64,000 nucleotides of DNA from Candidatus Obscuribacterales bacterium. Lineage in GTDB: Bacteria; Cyanobacteriota; Vampirovibrionia; Obscuribacterales; Obscuribacteraceae. The stretch is taken from positions 88,321 to 152,320 of the forward strand of contig JAIEQI010000006.1 of assembly GCA_019747875.1 (NCBI GenBank), written 5' to 3'. Under the pieces are notes generated by a model that saw only the letters and a program-made list of their open reading frames with translations, searched no databases and was not told the origin of the DNA. How positions within the stretch are numbered: position 1 is the first letter of the stretch; each line of letters opens with the position of its first letter. Below, one piece after another: positions 18,594 to 27,902 of the stretch. Position numbers and translations under genes: made by a program.

Positions 18594-20528
18594 TCACGGC
18601 GCAGCCGGAGTTATCCAAATCTCATTGTCTTTTGCGAGCTGGGCCAGCACCTCCGGTGGTGTCGCTGGATTTGCTGCTGTCGCTCTTCTGACTGCCGGCT
18701 CACGATCCTTTGCCAGTGCTGCTAAAATTTCAGCAGGCATGGATGTGTTTTCCGCCAGGCTTTTTCGCACCCAGCTGTCTGAATCGTCAACGAGTCGTTT
18801 CTGTGAATTGGAATCAAGCCGTTTGCTCGCAGCAACTGCGCACCTGACTTCTGCACTTGGATCCGATTCCAGCTTCATGAGAAGATCGCCAGGTAAGCGT
18901 GGACTCTCCGCAGCTTCGGCTCGCAGATCGGGATCTTCGTTTGTTACAAGCGAGGTCAAAACGTCCATTGGGCAATTCTTGTGTGGTGCAAGTAATAGCT
19001 TCAATGAGTCGCCACCATCGGCTGCCATAATAGAGATTGCTTCGCCCGGTAGATCGGGGCGGGTTAGCAGTATTCTGCGCAAGACAGAATCGCGCTTCTT
19101 CGAAATCTCAATAATCGTTGTTGTATCGGTTGCAGGGTTGCTCGCCAGAGCCATGATCACGTCGTCGGAATGATCTTTGGAAAGTGCCGCGAGCAATGCT
19201 TTCGGGCTTGATGGATTGAGCGCTACATCTTGGCGCACCTTTTCATTGATATCTTTGCTTAGCTCTTCAAGAATAGCGAGCGGCGTTTTCGGGTTACGTG
19301 CCAGAGAACCGCGGACCCGAGCAAAACTATCCATCTTTAAGACTTTTGCTGTTTCTGGCGTCAGTTGCGGATTACCGGCAAGCACGATCCGCACTAATGC
19401 TGAGGAGTGGTTTGCCAATTTGCTTTGCATGTCTTGCGTAAGATCTTGGCGTGCTGCAGTTGCCTGTGTAACCGCTAGAATCGGATCTGAGGCGAGCGCT
19501 GTCAACGATTCGCGCTCAAGCTTAGGGTTGAATGCAGCTGCGGCTCTTACCAGCGGGGATTTATCAGCAGCCAACTTGGAAAGAGTGAGAGCTTCACTTG
19601 ATCGATTATGAGCGACTGCTTCTCTCACTGCATCATGGGGATCAACCGCCAGCTGGGCTAGCACCGCAGGCGGTGCGTTCTTGTTTGCTGCCAGTTCCAC
19701 CCTTACTTCGTAACTCTTATCTTTCGAAAGCCTCTTTAGAGTCTCCGCCGGCGTCGAAGGATTACCAGCAACGGACTGTCTGACTATCATGTTTACGTCG
19801 TCGCTTAAATCAATGAGTGCTTGCGAGGGTGAGTTTGTGTTCGAACCTACATACGCCTTCACGCCTAGATCACCGTCTTTTGCCAGGTTCAGCAAAATAA
19901 TCGGCGAACTATTTTGACGAGCCATAAAAGTGCGCACCATCCGATCGCCTACGCGCAAGAGCCTGTGCTGAACATCTTGAGGCGAACCTGGATTGCGCGC
20001 TAAGCTCAATAACAAATATTCGGTTTGTACCGGATTGCTCGCCAGCTTTCGCAAAATTTCCGGAGGAGTTTTGCCATTGGAGGCCATCATTTCGTAAGTG
20101 CTTGGGTTTTGTCCTTCTGCCAATCGTTCCAGGGTTTCAAGTTCCGGAAGCTTGCTAGTCCTGAGTATTGCCTCACGCACGCGCTGATCGCTGTCGCCGA
20201 CCAGAATTGCCTTTAGTTCATCCGAGCAGTTGGGGTTGGCAAGTACTGCCATCCTTACAAGTGCTGAAGGGTCCTTGGAGAGTTCCTTTAATGAATCAAG
20301 CGGGCAATTTGGATTTTGGGCTGCTGCGATTTTTATATGTGGACCAGGAAATGCCTTACTCGAGGCTGCTGCGCTTGGTCGTGCAACGGTATCAATTGCC
20401 CCAGAAGCAGGTTGTTGAGAATAGCCGGCTTGTGTATAGCCAATCGACACCGCAAAGAGCAAGGCTACATGCAAACAGCGTGCCGACCTGGACGATGTTA
20501 GGGTTCCTGTTGGCAAGTTCAAAATCAT
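18594..20528 (-). CDS. Secreted leucine-rich-repeat-variant (LRV/HEAT-like) protein
   Basis: After a signal-like N-terminus (HVALLFAVSIGYTQA), almost the whole 644-residue protein is built of about 24-residue repeats of the type LaxNPxTPxxvLxxLaxDxxxxVRxxv, for example NPKTPLAILEELSKDINEKVR. This is the LRV repeat pattern, an all-helical solenoid for protein binding. More than 20 units can be counted by eye. No catalytic domain is present. The secreted location and solenoid suggest an envelope adhesion or scaffold role; this is inference. Confidence 0.82.
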   Translation of the reverse strand: MILNLPTGTLTSSRSARCLHVALLFAVSIGYTQAGYSQQPASGAIDTVARPSAAASSKAFPGPHIKIAAAQNPNCPLDSLKELSKDPSALVRMAVLANPNCSDELKAILVGDSDQRVREAILRTSKLPELETLERLAEGQNPSTYEMMASNGKTPPEILRKLASNPVQTEYLLLSLARNPGSPQDVQHRLLRVGDRMVRTFMARQNSSPIILLNLAKDGDLGVKAYVGSNTNSPSQALIDLSDDVNMIVRQSVAGNPSTPAETLKRLSKDKSYEVRVELAANKNAPPAVLAQLAVDPHDAVREAVAHNRSSEALTLSKLAADKSPLVRAAAAFNPKLERESLTALASDPILAVTQATAARQDLTQDMQSKLANHSSALVRIVLAGNPQLTPETAKVLKMDSFARVRGSLARNPKTPLAILEELSKDINEKVRQDVALNPSSPKALLAALSKDHSDDVIMALASNPATDTTTIIEISKKRDSVLRRILLTRPDLPGEAISIMAADGGDSLKLLLAPHKNCPMDVLTSLVTNEDPDLRAEAAESPRLPGDLLMKLESDPSAEVRCAVAASKRLDSNSQKRLVDDSDSWVRKSLAENTSMPAEILAALAKDREPAVRRATAANPATPPEVLAQLAKDNEIWITPAAP

Positions 20529-20643
20529 CCTCCAAAAAGGCGCGCGCTGCGTCCAATTTTACAGGGTTGCAGGTCTGCCCGCATGCCTGTTGAAAAAAAG
20601 AAAGATATATCGAATTCGATATATTCATCGGAAAAGTTTCTGC

Positions 20644-22521
20644 TTATCCCTGGTAGACTTTGCGGACTATTTCGCGCAAAGCGTTTTTGTCCAATTCCTG
20701 GGATACGTGCTCAATGTACTTAACTTGCCAGTCTTCCAGCGCTTTAATGATGCTGGATAAGGATAGCGATGCTGCTTTAGCTGCGCCCATATCGATGCCG
20801 ACTTCGCATCCCGTGCCAATGTTGAGCGTGCGGGCAACAGCTGAATAGCCCTGACTTTCTCTCAGGGAAATTCGTAGCAATGCCTCTGAGTGATCGACGC
20901 CGATTTTTTCTGTCACCATTGCAATGATGTTGCGGAACTTGTCGAGCGGACCGGCAATATCTGATTTCGGAATTTGTGTTAGCCGGTAGTGCATTAGCCT
21001 GCCAATTGCCATCGCTACTTGCACTGTTTTGAGATCACCGATTTTTCTGATGATATCATTGATGGTGCACATGCCATCGGCAAATTTCCAGACTTTCTGC
21101 ATGTCTGAGACCTCCTCCGGACTTAACTGGTATCCTTCTTGTGGATCCGTCATTTGCCCTGTGCCCAGTAAGTTTCGCTGGTCTTGCAATTTTTCCAGAA
21201 CAGTCTTTGGACCTTTTTGGAGTTTCTTCCAGACTGCTTCGATGTTGTCACTTGCCAGTGCTGAGTCCAAAAGCAGTTTGTCGAGCGGGCGGTTTACTTT
21301 ACACTCTTCGTTTGCAAGATCTGGCGGTGCACTTCGCTCTAAGAAAACAAACACGCCTTCCTTCCAGACGGAAACGAATTCAGTAACTGCGTTGTTTCCT
21401 TTCAACTTCCCTTGTTTTGCGTGCGTCAATTTGCCTTGCTCATAAATGGCGCGGAATGACAGATCTCTGTAATCGACGGTTAATACTCCGTTTGCCCTGT
21501 TCCCTGAGAGGTTTTGCAAAACTCCAGCCGGGTCGCTGCTAACAAGGTTTCCGATGATGGTTTGTACGCCTGTTTCGCTTGTACCTAGAGTCTTCGCGCG
21601 TTTCTCTGAGCCTCGCTGTTGACCGAAGAATGCCTGATCCTGCAAGCAAATTTCCAGTTGGCGGGCGCTGAGCAATCCCTTTGCTACGCACATGGCACCA
21701 AGCGAAAGTCGCTGGTTTCCCTTCGCATTAGTCATAGCAAAAATGATGTCGTCGAGCTGCTCCCGGGTTAGCGTGCGTGATTCAACAAGGTAGTCTTTCA
21801 GCTTAAACGGTCGGCCGTTTCGGAATTGTTCGACTAGAAAAGGTATCTTTGGAAAAATTGGATAAATTGCGCCGATCTTCTCCAAGCCCCTCAGTTCATC
21901 AAGAAGATCGTTGAATGACAGAGATTGCGCAAGTCGCTGTGCCACTGAATTCAGTGGCGTGTAGTTGTCGATTGCACAGAGGACGAGATTGCGCTTCTTC
22001 GCACCTTCGACCCCTGCCTTTAACTTGATGCCAAATTGGGTTAATACCGGAATGACCGTGAAGAGAATTTGCTCTGATAGCCCCGTGCTGTCAGGACGAA
22101 TTTCAATGCTTTGTCCCATTGCTTGTTGAATGTGTTTGGCGATCGAGGTTGAATAGTCATAGACAGAAGAGAAGCTTTCAAACAGGTGAAATGACAAGAA
22201 TCCGGCCGGGGACTCTTTTATGAAAGCGGCAGCTTTGTCTTGCTTTACGAAGACCATGGCACCCTGGACTTCAAGAAGCGCGCGCCCGAGCGTCGCAGCT
22301 GCAATCAGCTCTTCGGTTGGGAAGAGAAAACCGGATTGGGAGGCGTCGATGATTATTACATCGAAGGTTCGCTTAGACTTTGAGAGTCCCTCAAGTTCGT
22401 CCATCAGCATTGATCCATACTTCAGGACCAATACATTTTCATGGGCGACACTTTCAGCAAGACGCAAAGTTATTTCGTCTGCTTCAGTTGCATCGTCGAA
22501 TGGTTTTCTTGGGTCTTGCAT
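20644..22521 (-). CDS. DUF4388 (PATAN-like) multi-domain regulatory protein
   Basis: I take the ATG at 22521 over the track's TTG at 22530. The N-terminal 150 residues contain VIIIDASQSGFLFPTEEL and look STAS- or receiver-like. Next comes a helical region of the type seen at type II secretion ATPase N-termini (LTREQLDDIIFAM...LGAMCVAKGLLSARQLEICL). The DUF4388 core follows (GVLQNLSGNRANGVLTVDYRD...AIYEQGKLTHAKQGKLKGNNAV), then a winged-helix-like segment near 490-540. In cyanobacteria, PATAN-type domains occur in pilus and phototaxis regulators. The target here is unknown and no pilus genes are in the window. Confidence 0.7.
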   Translation of the reverse strand: MQDPRKPFDDATEADEITLRLAESVAHENVLVLKYGSMLMDELEGLSKSKRTFDVIIIDASQSGFLFPTEELIAAATLGRALLEVQGAMVFVKQDKAAAFIKESPAGFLSFHLFESFSSVYDYSTSIAKHIQQAMGQSIEIRPDSTGLSEQILFTVIPVLTQFGIKLKAGVEGAKKRNLVLCAIDNYTPLNSVAQRLAQSLSFNDLLDELRGLEKIGAIYPIFPKIPFLVEQFRNGRPFKLKDYLVESRTLTREQLDDIIFAMTNAKGNQRLSLGAMCVAKGLLSARQLEICLQDQAFFGQQRGSEKRAKTLGTSETGVQTIIGNLVSSDPAGVLQNLSGNRANGVLTVDYRDLSFRAIYEQGKLTHAKQGKLKGNNAVTEFVSVWKEGVFVFLERSAPPDLANEECKVNRPLDKLLLDSALASDNIEAVWKKLQKGPKTVLEKLQDQRNLLGTGQMTDPQEGYQLSPEEVSDMQKVWKFADGMCTINDIIRKIGDLKTVQVAMAIGRLMHYRLTQIPKSDIAGPLDKFRNIIAMVTEKIGVDHSEALLRISLRESQGYSAVARTLNIGTGCEVGIDMGAAKAASLSLSSIIKALEDWQVKYIEHVSQELDKNALREIVRKVYQG

Positions 22522-22763
22522 AGCTGCCAATCATCACGCCGAGCCGGACCGATGCAAAGGTCCAAAAACTTTATTCCCCGATTGGCTCTTCCCAAGCTCT
22601 TTTTAAGACTTTTGTTCAGTTTATTCGTGTCTGATATAGCTTATAGAGTCAGTTCAGTAGCCCTAGTTGCAGAATCAAGAATGATCAGGACGCTGGAGGG
22701 AAGGCTGCCTAGCTGGTCGTCAAGCGGCTTTCGGAGGTCTCAGGATTGAAAGTGGATGTCAAT

Positions 22764-22792
22764 GGCTGATTTCGTTAATATAAGTCTATAAT
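22764..22792 (+). promoter_or_regulatory. Candidate sigma-70 promoter for the response regulator
   Basis: A perfect TATAAT at 22787-22792 lies 34 bp upstream of the ATG, with a weak -35 (GGCTGA) at 17-bp spacing. The rest of the 300-bp divergent region shows nothing else definite. Confidence 0.45.
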
Positions 22793-22826
22793 TGATAAAT
22801 TACTTCCGCCCTGTCTTCTAGATTTC

Positions 22827-23513
22827 ATGGCCAAGATTTTGTTGGTTGAGGACGACAAAATGATGGGTAGACTAGTTACCCTTCAGTTGGAACGCGACCA
22901 TTATGTAGTTGAGCGAGTTGACAGTGCCAAGGACGCACTTTTTAATTTGCGCGTCCATGATTACGACCTGGTTATTCTCGATTGGATGCTGCCAGATCAG
23001 ACAGGACTAGACGTGTGCCGTACTTATCGGAGTTCCGGTGGCAAGTTGCCTATACTAATGCTCACGGCCAAGGGCGAGGCGCACGACAAGGTGAGTGCGC
23101 TCGATACCGGTGCCGATGATTATCTGGTCAAGCCATTCGTGCCGGAGGAGCTCAACGCTCGTGTTCGTGCTTTGTTGCGTCGGCCAACAACGATAACAGG
23201 CAAGACTTTTCAGGTTCGTGATCTGGTCCTGGATACAGCCAGTCGACAGGTTAACCGGGGCGGGCGTCCAGTCGAACTGACGGCCAAGGAGTTCGCGCTG
23301 CTGGAGCTTTTGATGCGTCATCCGAGCCAGAGCTTCACAGTCGAAGCTATACTCGACAGGCTCTGGAAATCAGAGACCAACGCTTCTCTTGAGACGGTTA
23401 GGACTCATGTCAAAACTTTAAGGCGGAAGATTGGCGACAGCGAAGAGAATCCTATTATCAGAACTCGACGCGGCTTAGGTTATCGAATCGTCGGCGAGGG
23501 CGAACTCGGTTAG
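22827..23513 (+). CDS. OmpR/PhoB-family response regulator (orphan)
   Basis: A two-domain regulator of 228 residues. The receiver domain (1-118) has acidic residues ED at 8-9, phosphoacceptor Asp52 (LDWMLP), Thr80 and Lys102. The winged-helix DNA-binding domain (about 130-225) shows VELTAKEFALLELLMRHPSQ and RTRRGLGYRI, typical of OmpR/PhoB. No histidine kinase is adjacent, so it is an orphan here. The sequence resembles RppA-type cyanobacterial regulators. The ATG lacks an obvious ribosome site. The 3' end overlaps the converging TPR gene by 4 bp. Confidence 0.92.
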   Translation: MAKILLVEDDKMMGRLVTLQLERDHYVVERVDSAKDALFNLRVHDYDLVILDWMLPDQTGLDVCRTYRSSGGKLPILMLTAKGEAHDKVSALDTGADDYLVKPFVPEELNARVRALLRRPTTITGKTFQVRDLVLDTASRQVNRGGRPVELTAKEFALLELLMRHPSQSFTVEAILDRLWKSETNASLETVRTHVKTLRRKIGDSEENPIIRTRRGLGYRIVGEGELG

Positions 23514-24310
23514 TGAAACTGAGCCGAAATTTCTTTGGCTTCCGAAGAGGCAGCGTCTGCATCGGAGCTGCGATCCTGGCTCTTGTAGAACGCTGCCAAA
23601 TTGTTGAGCGCATCTGCCAGTTTGGGTGAGTTTCCGTAGCGTTTCCTTATACGGTCAACGTAGGTCTTGAAGATATTCTCTGCCTCCGTCGTTTTCCCTT
23701 GGCTCGCGAGTACCTGTGCAAGATTCAATTCGCTTTGCTCTAAAGCATTTTTTGCATCGGCTGTGTAGTACTGCGAGCTAGTCATATTGGCGCCATCAAA
23801 AATTTTGATTACTCTGCGCAGAAGTCTTTCGCAATCAGTCGGGCGATTTGTCCGTCTGTATAATTCTGCCAGGCTGCTAAGTGTGTTTGCCACTTCTATT
23901 GATGCCGGTAGATGTTCCGGATTTTGAATTGCGTCAGTGAGGAATCCGCGAACATTTCTAAAATCACCTTCTCCATCTGCCAACGCTTCGGAATAATTGC
24001 TGGTTACTATTAGGGAGCGCTGGTAGTAGTGTTCTGCATCGGCATAGCGCCCGCGTTTGACATAGAAGTCACCGAGCTGACGCGCCAATTTGCCAGCCAA
24101 GGAGGACATCGCGCCCAATCCGGAGACAGCAGTTTTGAGCCCTTGTTTGTAATGGTTCTCTGCGTCTGAATATGAGCCGTCCGCATTTTCTTTATCGGCT
24201 TGCTCGAAAAGGGCTTCGGCATCGGATGCTGAATCTGCAAATGCAGGCAGCGCGCAGAAAAGGAGCGCGCAACATTGGGAAACTATGATAGCTGTCTTGT
24301 TGAAAATCAT
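23510..24310 (-). CDS. Secreted TPR protein
   Basis: A 266-residue protein with a signal peptide (residues 1-25, ALLFCALPAFA). At least four TPR units of the TPR_12 type follow (GSYSDAENHYKQGLKTA; GRYADAEHYYQRSLIV; GKTTEAENIFKTYVDR; LADALNNLAAFYKSQD). It is probably a periplasmic or secreted interaction module. It lies 10 bp downstream of the methyltransferase gene on the same strand, so co-transcription is likely although no functional tie is evident. Confidence 0.8.
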   Translation of the reverse strand: MIFNKTAIIVSQCCALLFCALPAFADSASDAEALFEQADKENADGSYSDAENHYKQGLKTAVSGLGAMSSLAGKLARQLGDFYVKRGRYADAEHYYQRSLIVTSNYSEALADGEGDFRNVRGFLTDAIQNPEHLPASIEVANTLSSLAELYRRTNRPTDCERLLRRVIKIFDGANMTSSQYYTADAKNALEQSELNLAQVLASQGKTTEAENIFKTYVDRIRKRYGNSPKLADALNNLAAFYKSQDRSSDADAASSEAKEISAQFH

Positions 24311-24320
24311 GATTTCAATT

Positions 24321-27002
24321 CTAGTTCGATTTCTGGTTACTTACAACAATAGTGACGGGATGTGCTGGTTTCTCACGAGCCGTGTTGGAGAATCGAAATC
24401 GCAATTCACTTGTGTTTGCTTCTATTAATTGAGTCTGCGGAGTTGAGCGAAAGATCGCAAGCTGAGAGTCATTGTAATGAGAAATAAACCAGTCGAACAG
24501 CGAAGTGGCAAGAACTTCTTCCAGCCAACGCACTAGATTCGGTGCAAATCCTAATGCTTTGGCGATGGAGTCTGAGACACTACCACCATTCTGAGCAAGC
24601 GCTATGACGAGGTCATTTACGACGGCACCAGAAGGCGAGGCTGCTATCTTCGGTTCGATCCCGGGAGCGCCGGCATCTTGCCGACTTCGCTCTAGTTGTC
24701 TGATTGACTCTCTAAGTATCAATCCCGCAAAAAATCGTTTGTCAAAAATGGGCTCAGTTTGCGTTTTTCGAATAGATGATAGCTGATTCTCGACTTCTCG
24801 AATTTCATCTGCGTTCAGCTTGTGATTAGATAGCGAATGGATGATGAGATCATCAATATCACGTTCGATCTTGTCTAATCGCGAAAGGCGCTGCCTATCG
24901 TCTTTGGTGGACCTCTGGAAGACCTGCTCTGGCTCTTCTTTCGATTGAATGATCCTGGTAATTTCCGCTGGAGGTTGAAACGCAAATGCGTTCTCTTTAA
25001 ATCGATCCAATTCCATTTTGATGTGCAGAGCTTCTGAACCGAGCTGTTCCATCATCGCAGCTTGCGCAGGTGTGAAGTCCAGGCAAGGAAGCTGCTTCAG
25101 GTCACCCACCTGGCAGTTGAATGTTGGGTTCAAAAGCTCAGCGCAGTACACGATGAAGGAGGAGTTAAGATATGCAAGTAAGAATTCAATGGAGGTCTCG
25201 ATTGGGAAAATCGATGATCCGCCGACATCGAAAATGCATCCCTGTGGCATCTTCCGCACTGCGAACTGCCCCGTATTAACGAAGGAAAAGGTTAGACCTT
25301 CGCGGAAATAATATGGCTCATTCTTAACTACCCAAGATATCTTGCCTTCAAGATATGGATAGTTTTTTCCAACCGCTTCTTTGATGTCTTTGCCGTCGAT
25401 TCCCCAATCCACCACGGTTTCAATCGGAGCTGACCAGCGTTCACTGCCGGCGCCTTTTACGTATGGATGCCATCGAACATTGAGTTCTTCTTCAGGGACC
25501 TCCCACCAGTATCGAAGAAATCTCTGATTATCGCTGGTGGCTAAGCCTTGTTTTATATCGGCTATCTCACTGAGCTTGCGGCAACCGGCAAAGAGCTGCG
25601 ATATGGATAATGGACATCGATAGTTGAACGAGCTAGCTCTTTGAGAAATGAAGTCCTCTTTGTATCGGATCAAGAATTCCTTTGCCAGATCGCTTTCTTT
25701 ATCGTCGGAATTTCGCAGATCGAGAAAGCTCATTGGATGGGACACTGCTGCCTCTTCTGCTCCAGCTTTGAGCACAATCAACATGCTGTTTATTTTCTCA
25801 CCAGATTGCAGAGGAAAGGCTCCCGGACCTAACTCAACCACTGAAACCAGATTGCCGTTTTGCAGCCATTGTTGACGAAGCTTTTCGTAACTGGGCAGGA
25901 ACAGCAATGATGACTGTGTGATAAATCCAACATAGCCGCGCGGTTCAGCAAGCTCCAGAGCTCGCACCAGGAATGCAGCGCTTAGATCATGATGGGCACT
26001 CTTGTAGTTTTCTCGAAGAAACGTTTTGAGCCGGCGATCCATTAGACGACGCCCAATATAGGGTGGGTTTGCAAGCACGCAATCCGCACCATCTGCCAGA
26101 GGGTGATCCTTGCCGAAATTACTAGCAAGACTGCCTGTCTCGACTTGCGTTATATCATCCTCTTGCGAAACATCAAACAGCTGAAGTTTGATGTGCATCT
26201 TCCAAAAATCAATTTTTGATTCGGCAAATTGTGCAGTAGCAGCTGAGACAAGCGCGAGTGCACAGGTCCACAAAGCTCCTTTATCGATATCGCACCCGCG
26301 CAGGTTAAAGTTGAGAATCCGCTCGATTGATAGAGCCGGCTCGATCTCGTTTCTCTTATATAAATCAACGATGTACTTGAAGGCTCTAATTAAGATGTGC
26401 CCGCCGCCGCAAGCTGGATCTAAGACTCGCAATTCTTGCAGCGCGCCGGCAGGTCTTTCCTTCAAGCAGGGCGATATCGTTTCTCTCAAAAGATAGTCTG
26501 TGATCCAAGCTGGTGTGTAGAGCTGTGTGAAATGGATAAGGTCATCTCGTGAAGTTTGCTTATCAGCTTGTTGTACTCGCTTTAGTGCTTCGCGCCGATT
26601 TTGTTCACACATCCATTGGTAGAAATATCCCTGACAGGTGAAACCATGTGCTGCAATAAGATCCTTGTGTTTGACTAAATCGCTCTCTAGTTCTTCCACG
26701 CATAGAGCCATTCTCGACCGCACGCGATCACCTGAGCTGTCAAAAAATGGATTTGCGTTGCTATAGGACGATTCAACCTTTTGGAGAAGCTCATTCATTA
26801 GCTCCGCCAGATTTTGTTCAGATTCACGCTCTATGGAGATCTGATGTGCGCTGCACAACAACATGATGTAAGCGCAGCGTTCTTCCTTGGCAGCTTTTGC
26901 GAAGGGCGCGCATCGAGCGAGTTTGTCATCTAGCTGCAGAAAAAGCTTTCGCAGTGCAGCTAATCGATTCTTTCTTAGCGTCGAGTTTGTGTTCTTTTTC
27001 AC
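24321..27002 (-). CDS. PglX-like/Eco57I-family N6-adenine DNA methyltransferase (orphan)
   Basis: An 893-residue DNA methyltransferase. The SAM-binding motif is DPACGGG (195-201) and the catalytic motif NPPY (312-315). TQLYTPAWITDYLL at 159-172 and the downstream GLATSDNQRFLRYWWEV and YVKGAGSERW stretches match the pattern of BREX PglX-type enzymes, although PglX is usually longer. A target-recognition region and a helical C-terminus follow. No nuclease motif or BREX partner (brxL, pglZ, brxC) is in the window, so it acts alone here, as a solitary methylase or as part of a distant system. The GTG start overlaps the upstream stop as GTGA. Residues about 772-783 are encoded by the dispersed 37-bp repeat. 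Confidence 0.82.
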   Translation of the reverse strand: MKKNTNSTLRKNRLAALRKLFLQLDDKLARCAPFAKAAKEERCAYIMLLCSAHQISIERESEQNLAELMNELLQKVESSYSNANPFFDSSGDRVRSRMALCVEELESDLVKHKDLIAAHGFTCQGYFYQWMCEQNRREALKRVQQADKQTSRDDLIHFTQLYTPAWITDYLLRETISPCLKERPAGALQELRVLDPACGGGHILIRAFKYIVDLYKRNEIEPALSIERILNFNLRGCDIDKGALWTCALALVSAATAQFAESKIDFWKMHIKLQLFDVSQEDDITQVETGSLASNFGKDHPLADGADCVLANPPYIGRRLMDRRLKTFLRENYKSAHHDLSAAFLVRALELAEPRGYVGFITQSSLLFLPSYEKLRQQWLQNGNLVSVVELGPGAFPLQSGEKINSMLIVLKAGAEEAAVSHPMSFLDLRNSDDKESDLAKEFLIRYKEDFISQRASSFNYRCPLSISQLFAGCRKLSEIADIKQGLATSDNQRFLRYWWEVPEEELNVRWHPYVKGAGSERWSAPIETVVDWGIDGKDIKEAVGKNYPYLEGKISWVVKNEPYYFREGLTFSFVNTGQFAVRKMPQGCIFDVGGSSIFPIETSIEFLLAYLNSSFIVYCAELLNPTFNCQVGDLKQLPCLDFTPAQAAMMEQLGSEALHIKMELDRFKENAFAFQPPAEITRIIQSKEEPEQVFQRSTKDDRQRLSRLDKIERDIDDLIIHSLSNHKLNADEIREVENQLSSIRKTQTEPIFDKRFFAGLILRESIRQLERSRQDAGAPGIEPKIAASPSGAVVNDLVIALAQNGGSVSDSIAKALGFAPNLVRWLEEVLATSLFDWFISHYNDSQLAIFRSTPQTQLIEANTSELRFRFSNTAREKPAHPVTIVVSNQKSN
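24652..24688 (+). repeat. Dispersed 37-bp palindromic repeat, copy 3, inside a coding region
   Basis: The same repeat as at 12241 and 13173, with two differences from copy 1. It lies in frame within the methyltransferase gene and encodes RQDAGAPGIEPK in the C-terminal region without disrupting the ORF. Confidence 0.88.
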
Positions 27003-27775
27003 TTAATCGCTAGTTCGCGTGAGTTCTCTCGAATAAAGCTAAGTGTAAGGTGCCAGGCGTCGTTTGCGGCCTCTGAATGATAAAACTCTCGCGTGTCATT
27101 GAAGAAAGCATGTTTGGCTGATGGATATACCTTTATTTGGAATGACTTGCCCAGGTCAGCCATCTTCTTTTCGAATTGTTTTATGTGGTCAGCGGTGATC
27201 AGATCATCCAACCCCGCAAATAGCCCCAGTAGGGGGCAGTTCAGACCGCCAGTATAATCAATCGGATGGCGCGGCTTCTGCTCGGTAATGTTTTGATAGT
27301 AGATACGCCCGTAATAATCGACCACCCATGCCAGAAGCGGCGTCCGGCAAGCAAACATGTACGCGATAGCGCCACCCATGCAATAACCGAGCGCGCCGAT
27401 TGCGTTGGGTCTTACGTGTTCGGAGCTTCGAGCGAGGCTAAAGACGGCGTGCATATCAGAGATAAGTTGTTCATCTGTGATTGATGCCCATACGTTTCTC
27501 ATAGCCGCCAGGTCATTTTGATCTGCAGGCAGTGCGGGGTTGTATGCAAACAGGTCTGGTGCATAAACAACTAAATTGGTTCGAGCGAATCTCCTGGCAA
27601 CATCCTTTATATGTTCATTAAGTCCGAAAATTTCATGAACTAATATTATCGCCGGGTATTGCTTGTCATCATCCGGGCCGACCCGAAATACAGGTAGCGT
27701 TCCACCGGGACGAGCAAGGCTGTAGAACGTTTCGCTCAGTTCTGGTTTGTTTTGGTCTCGCGACTCAGTTGACAT
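26999..27775 (-). CDS. Dienelactone hydrolase family protein
   Basis: The ATG at 27775 (MSTESRD) has GGAG at 8 bases; the track's start at 27793 contains that ribosome site, so I reject it. The protein is a 258-residue dienelactone hydrolase-type enzyme. The nucleophile is Cys132 in GYCMGG, with Asp190 (AGLDD) and His222 (KHAFFN), the family's Cys-Asp-His triad. VHEIFGLNEHIKD marks the oxyanion side. Members hydrolyse dienelactones or other cyclic esters. Its stop overlaps the methyltransferase GTG (GTGA), so the two are translationally coupled. Confidence 0.88.
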   Translation of the reverse strand: MSTESRDQNKPELSETFYSLARPGGTLPVFRVGPDDDKQYPAIILVHEIFGLNEHIKDVARRFARTNLVVYAPDLFAYNPALPADQNDLAAMRNVWASITDEQLISDMHAVFSLARSSEHVRPNAIGALGYCMGGAIAYMFACRTPLLAWVVDYYGRIYYQNITEQKPRHPIDYTGGLNCPLLGLFAGLDDLITADHIKQFEKKMADLGKSFQIKVYPSAKHAFFNDTREFYHSEAANDAWHLTLSFIRENSRELAIK

Positions 27776-27902
27776 GACAAGTACTCCAAACAAACTCTAA
27801 TCGTTGCTAAGTAGTTCTTTAGCCTGAGAAAATAGTGGAATAGCTTGATTGTATCTCCACTAAAGACGCTGATAGACTGGGCAATAGATAAATTTAGTCT
27901 GT

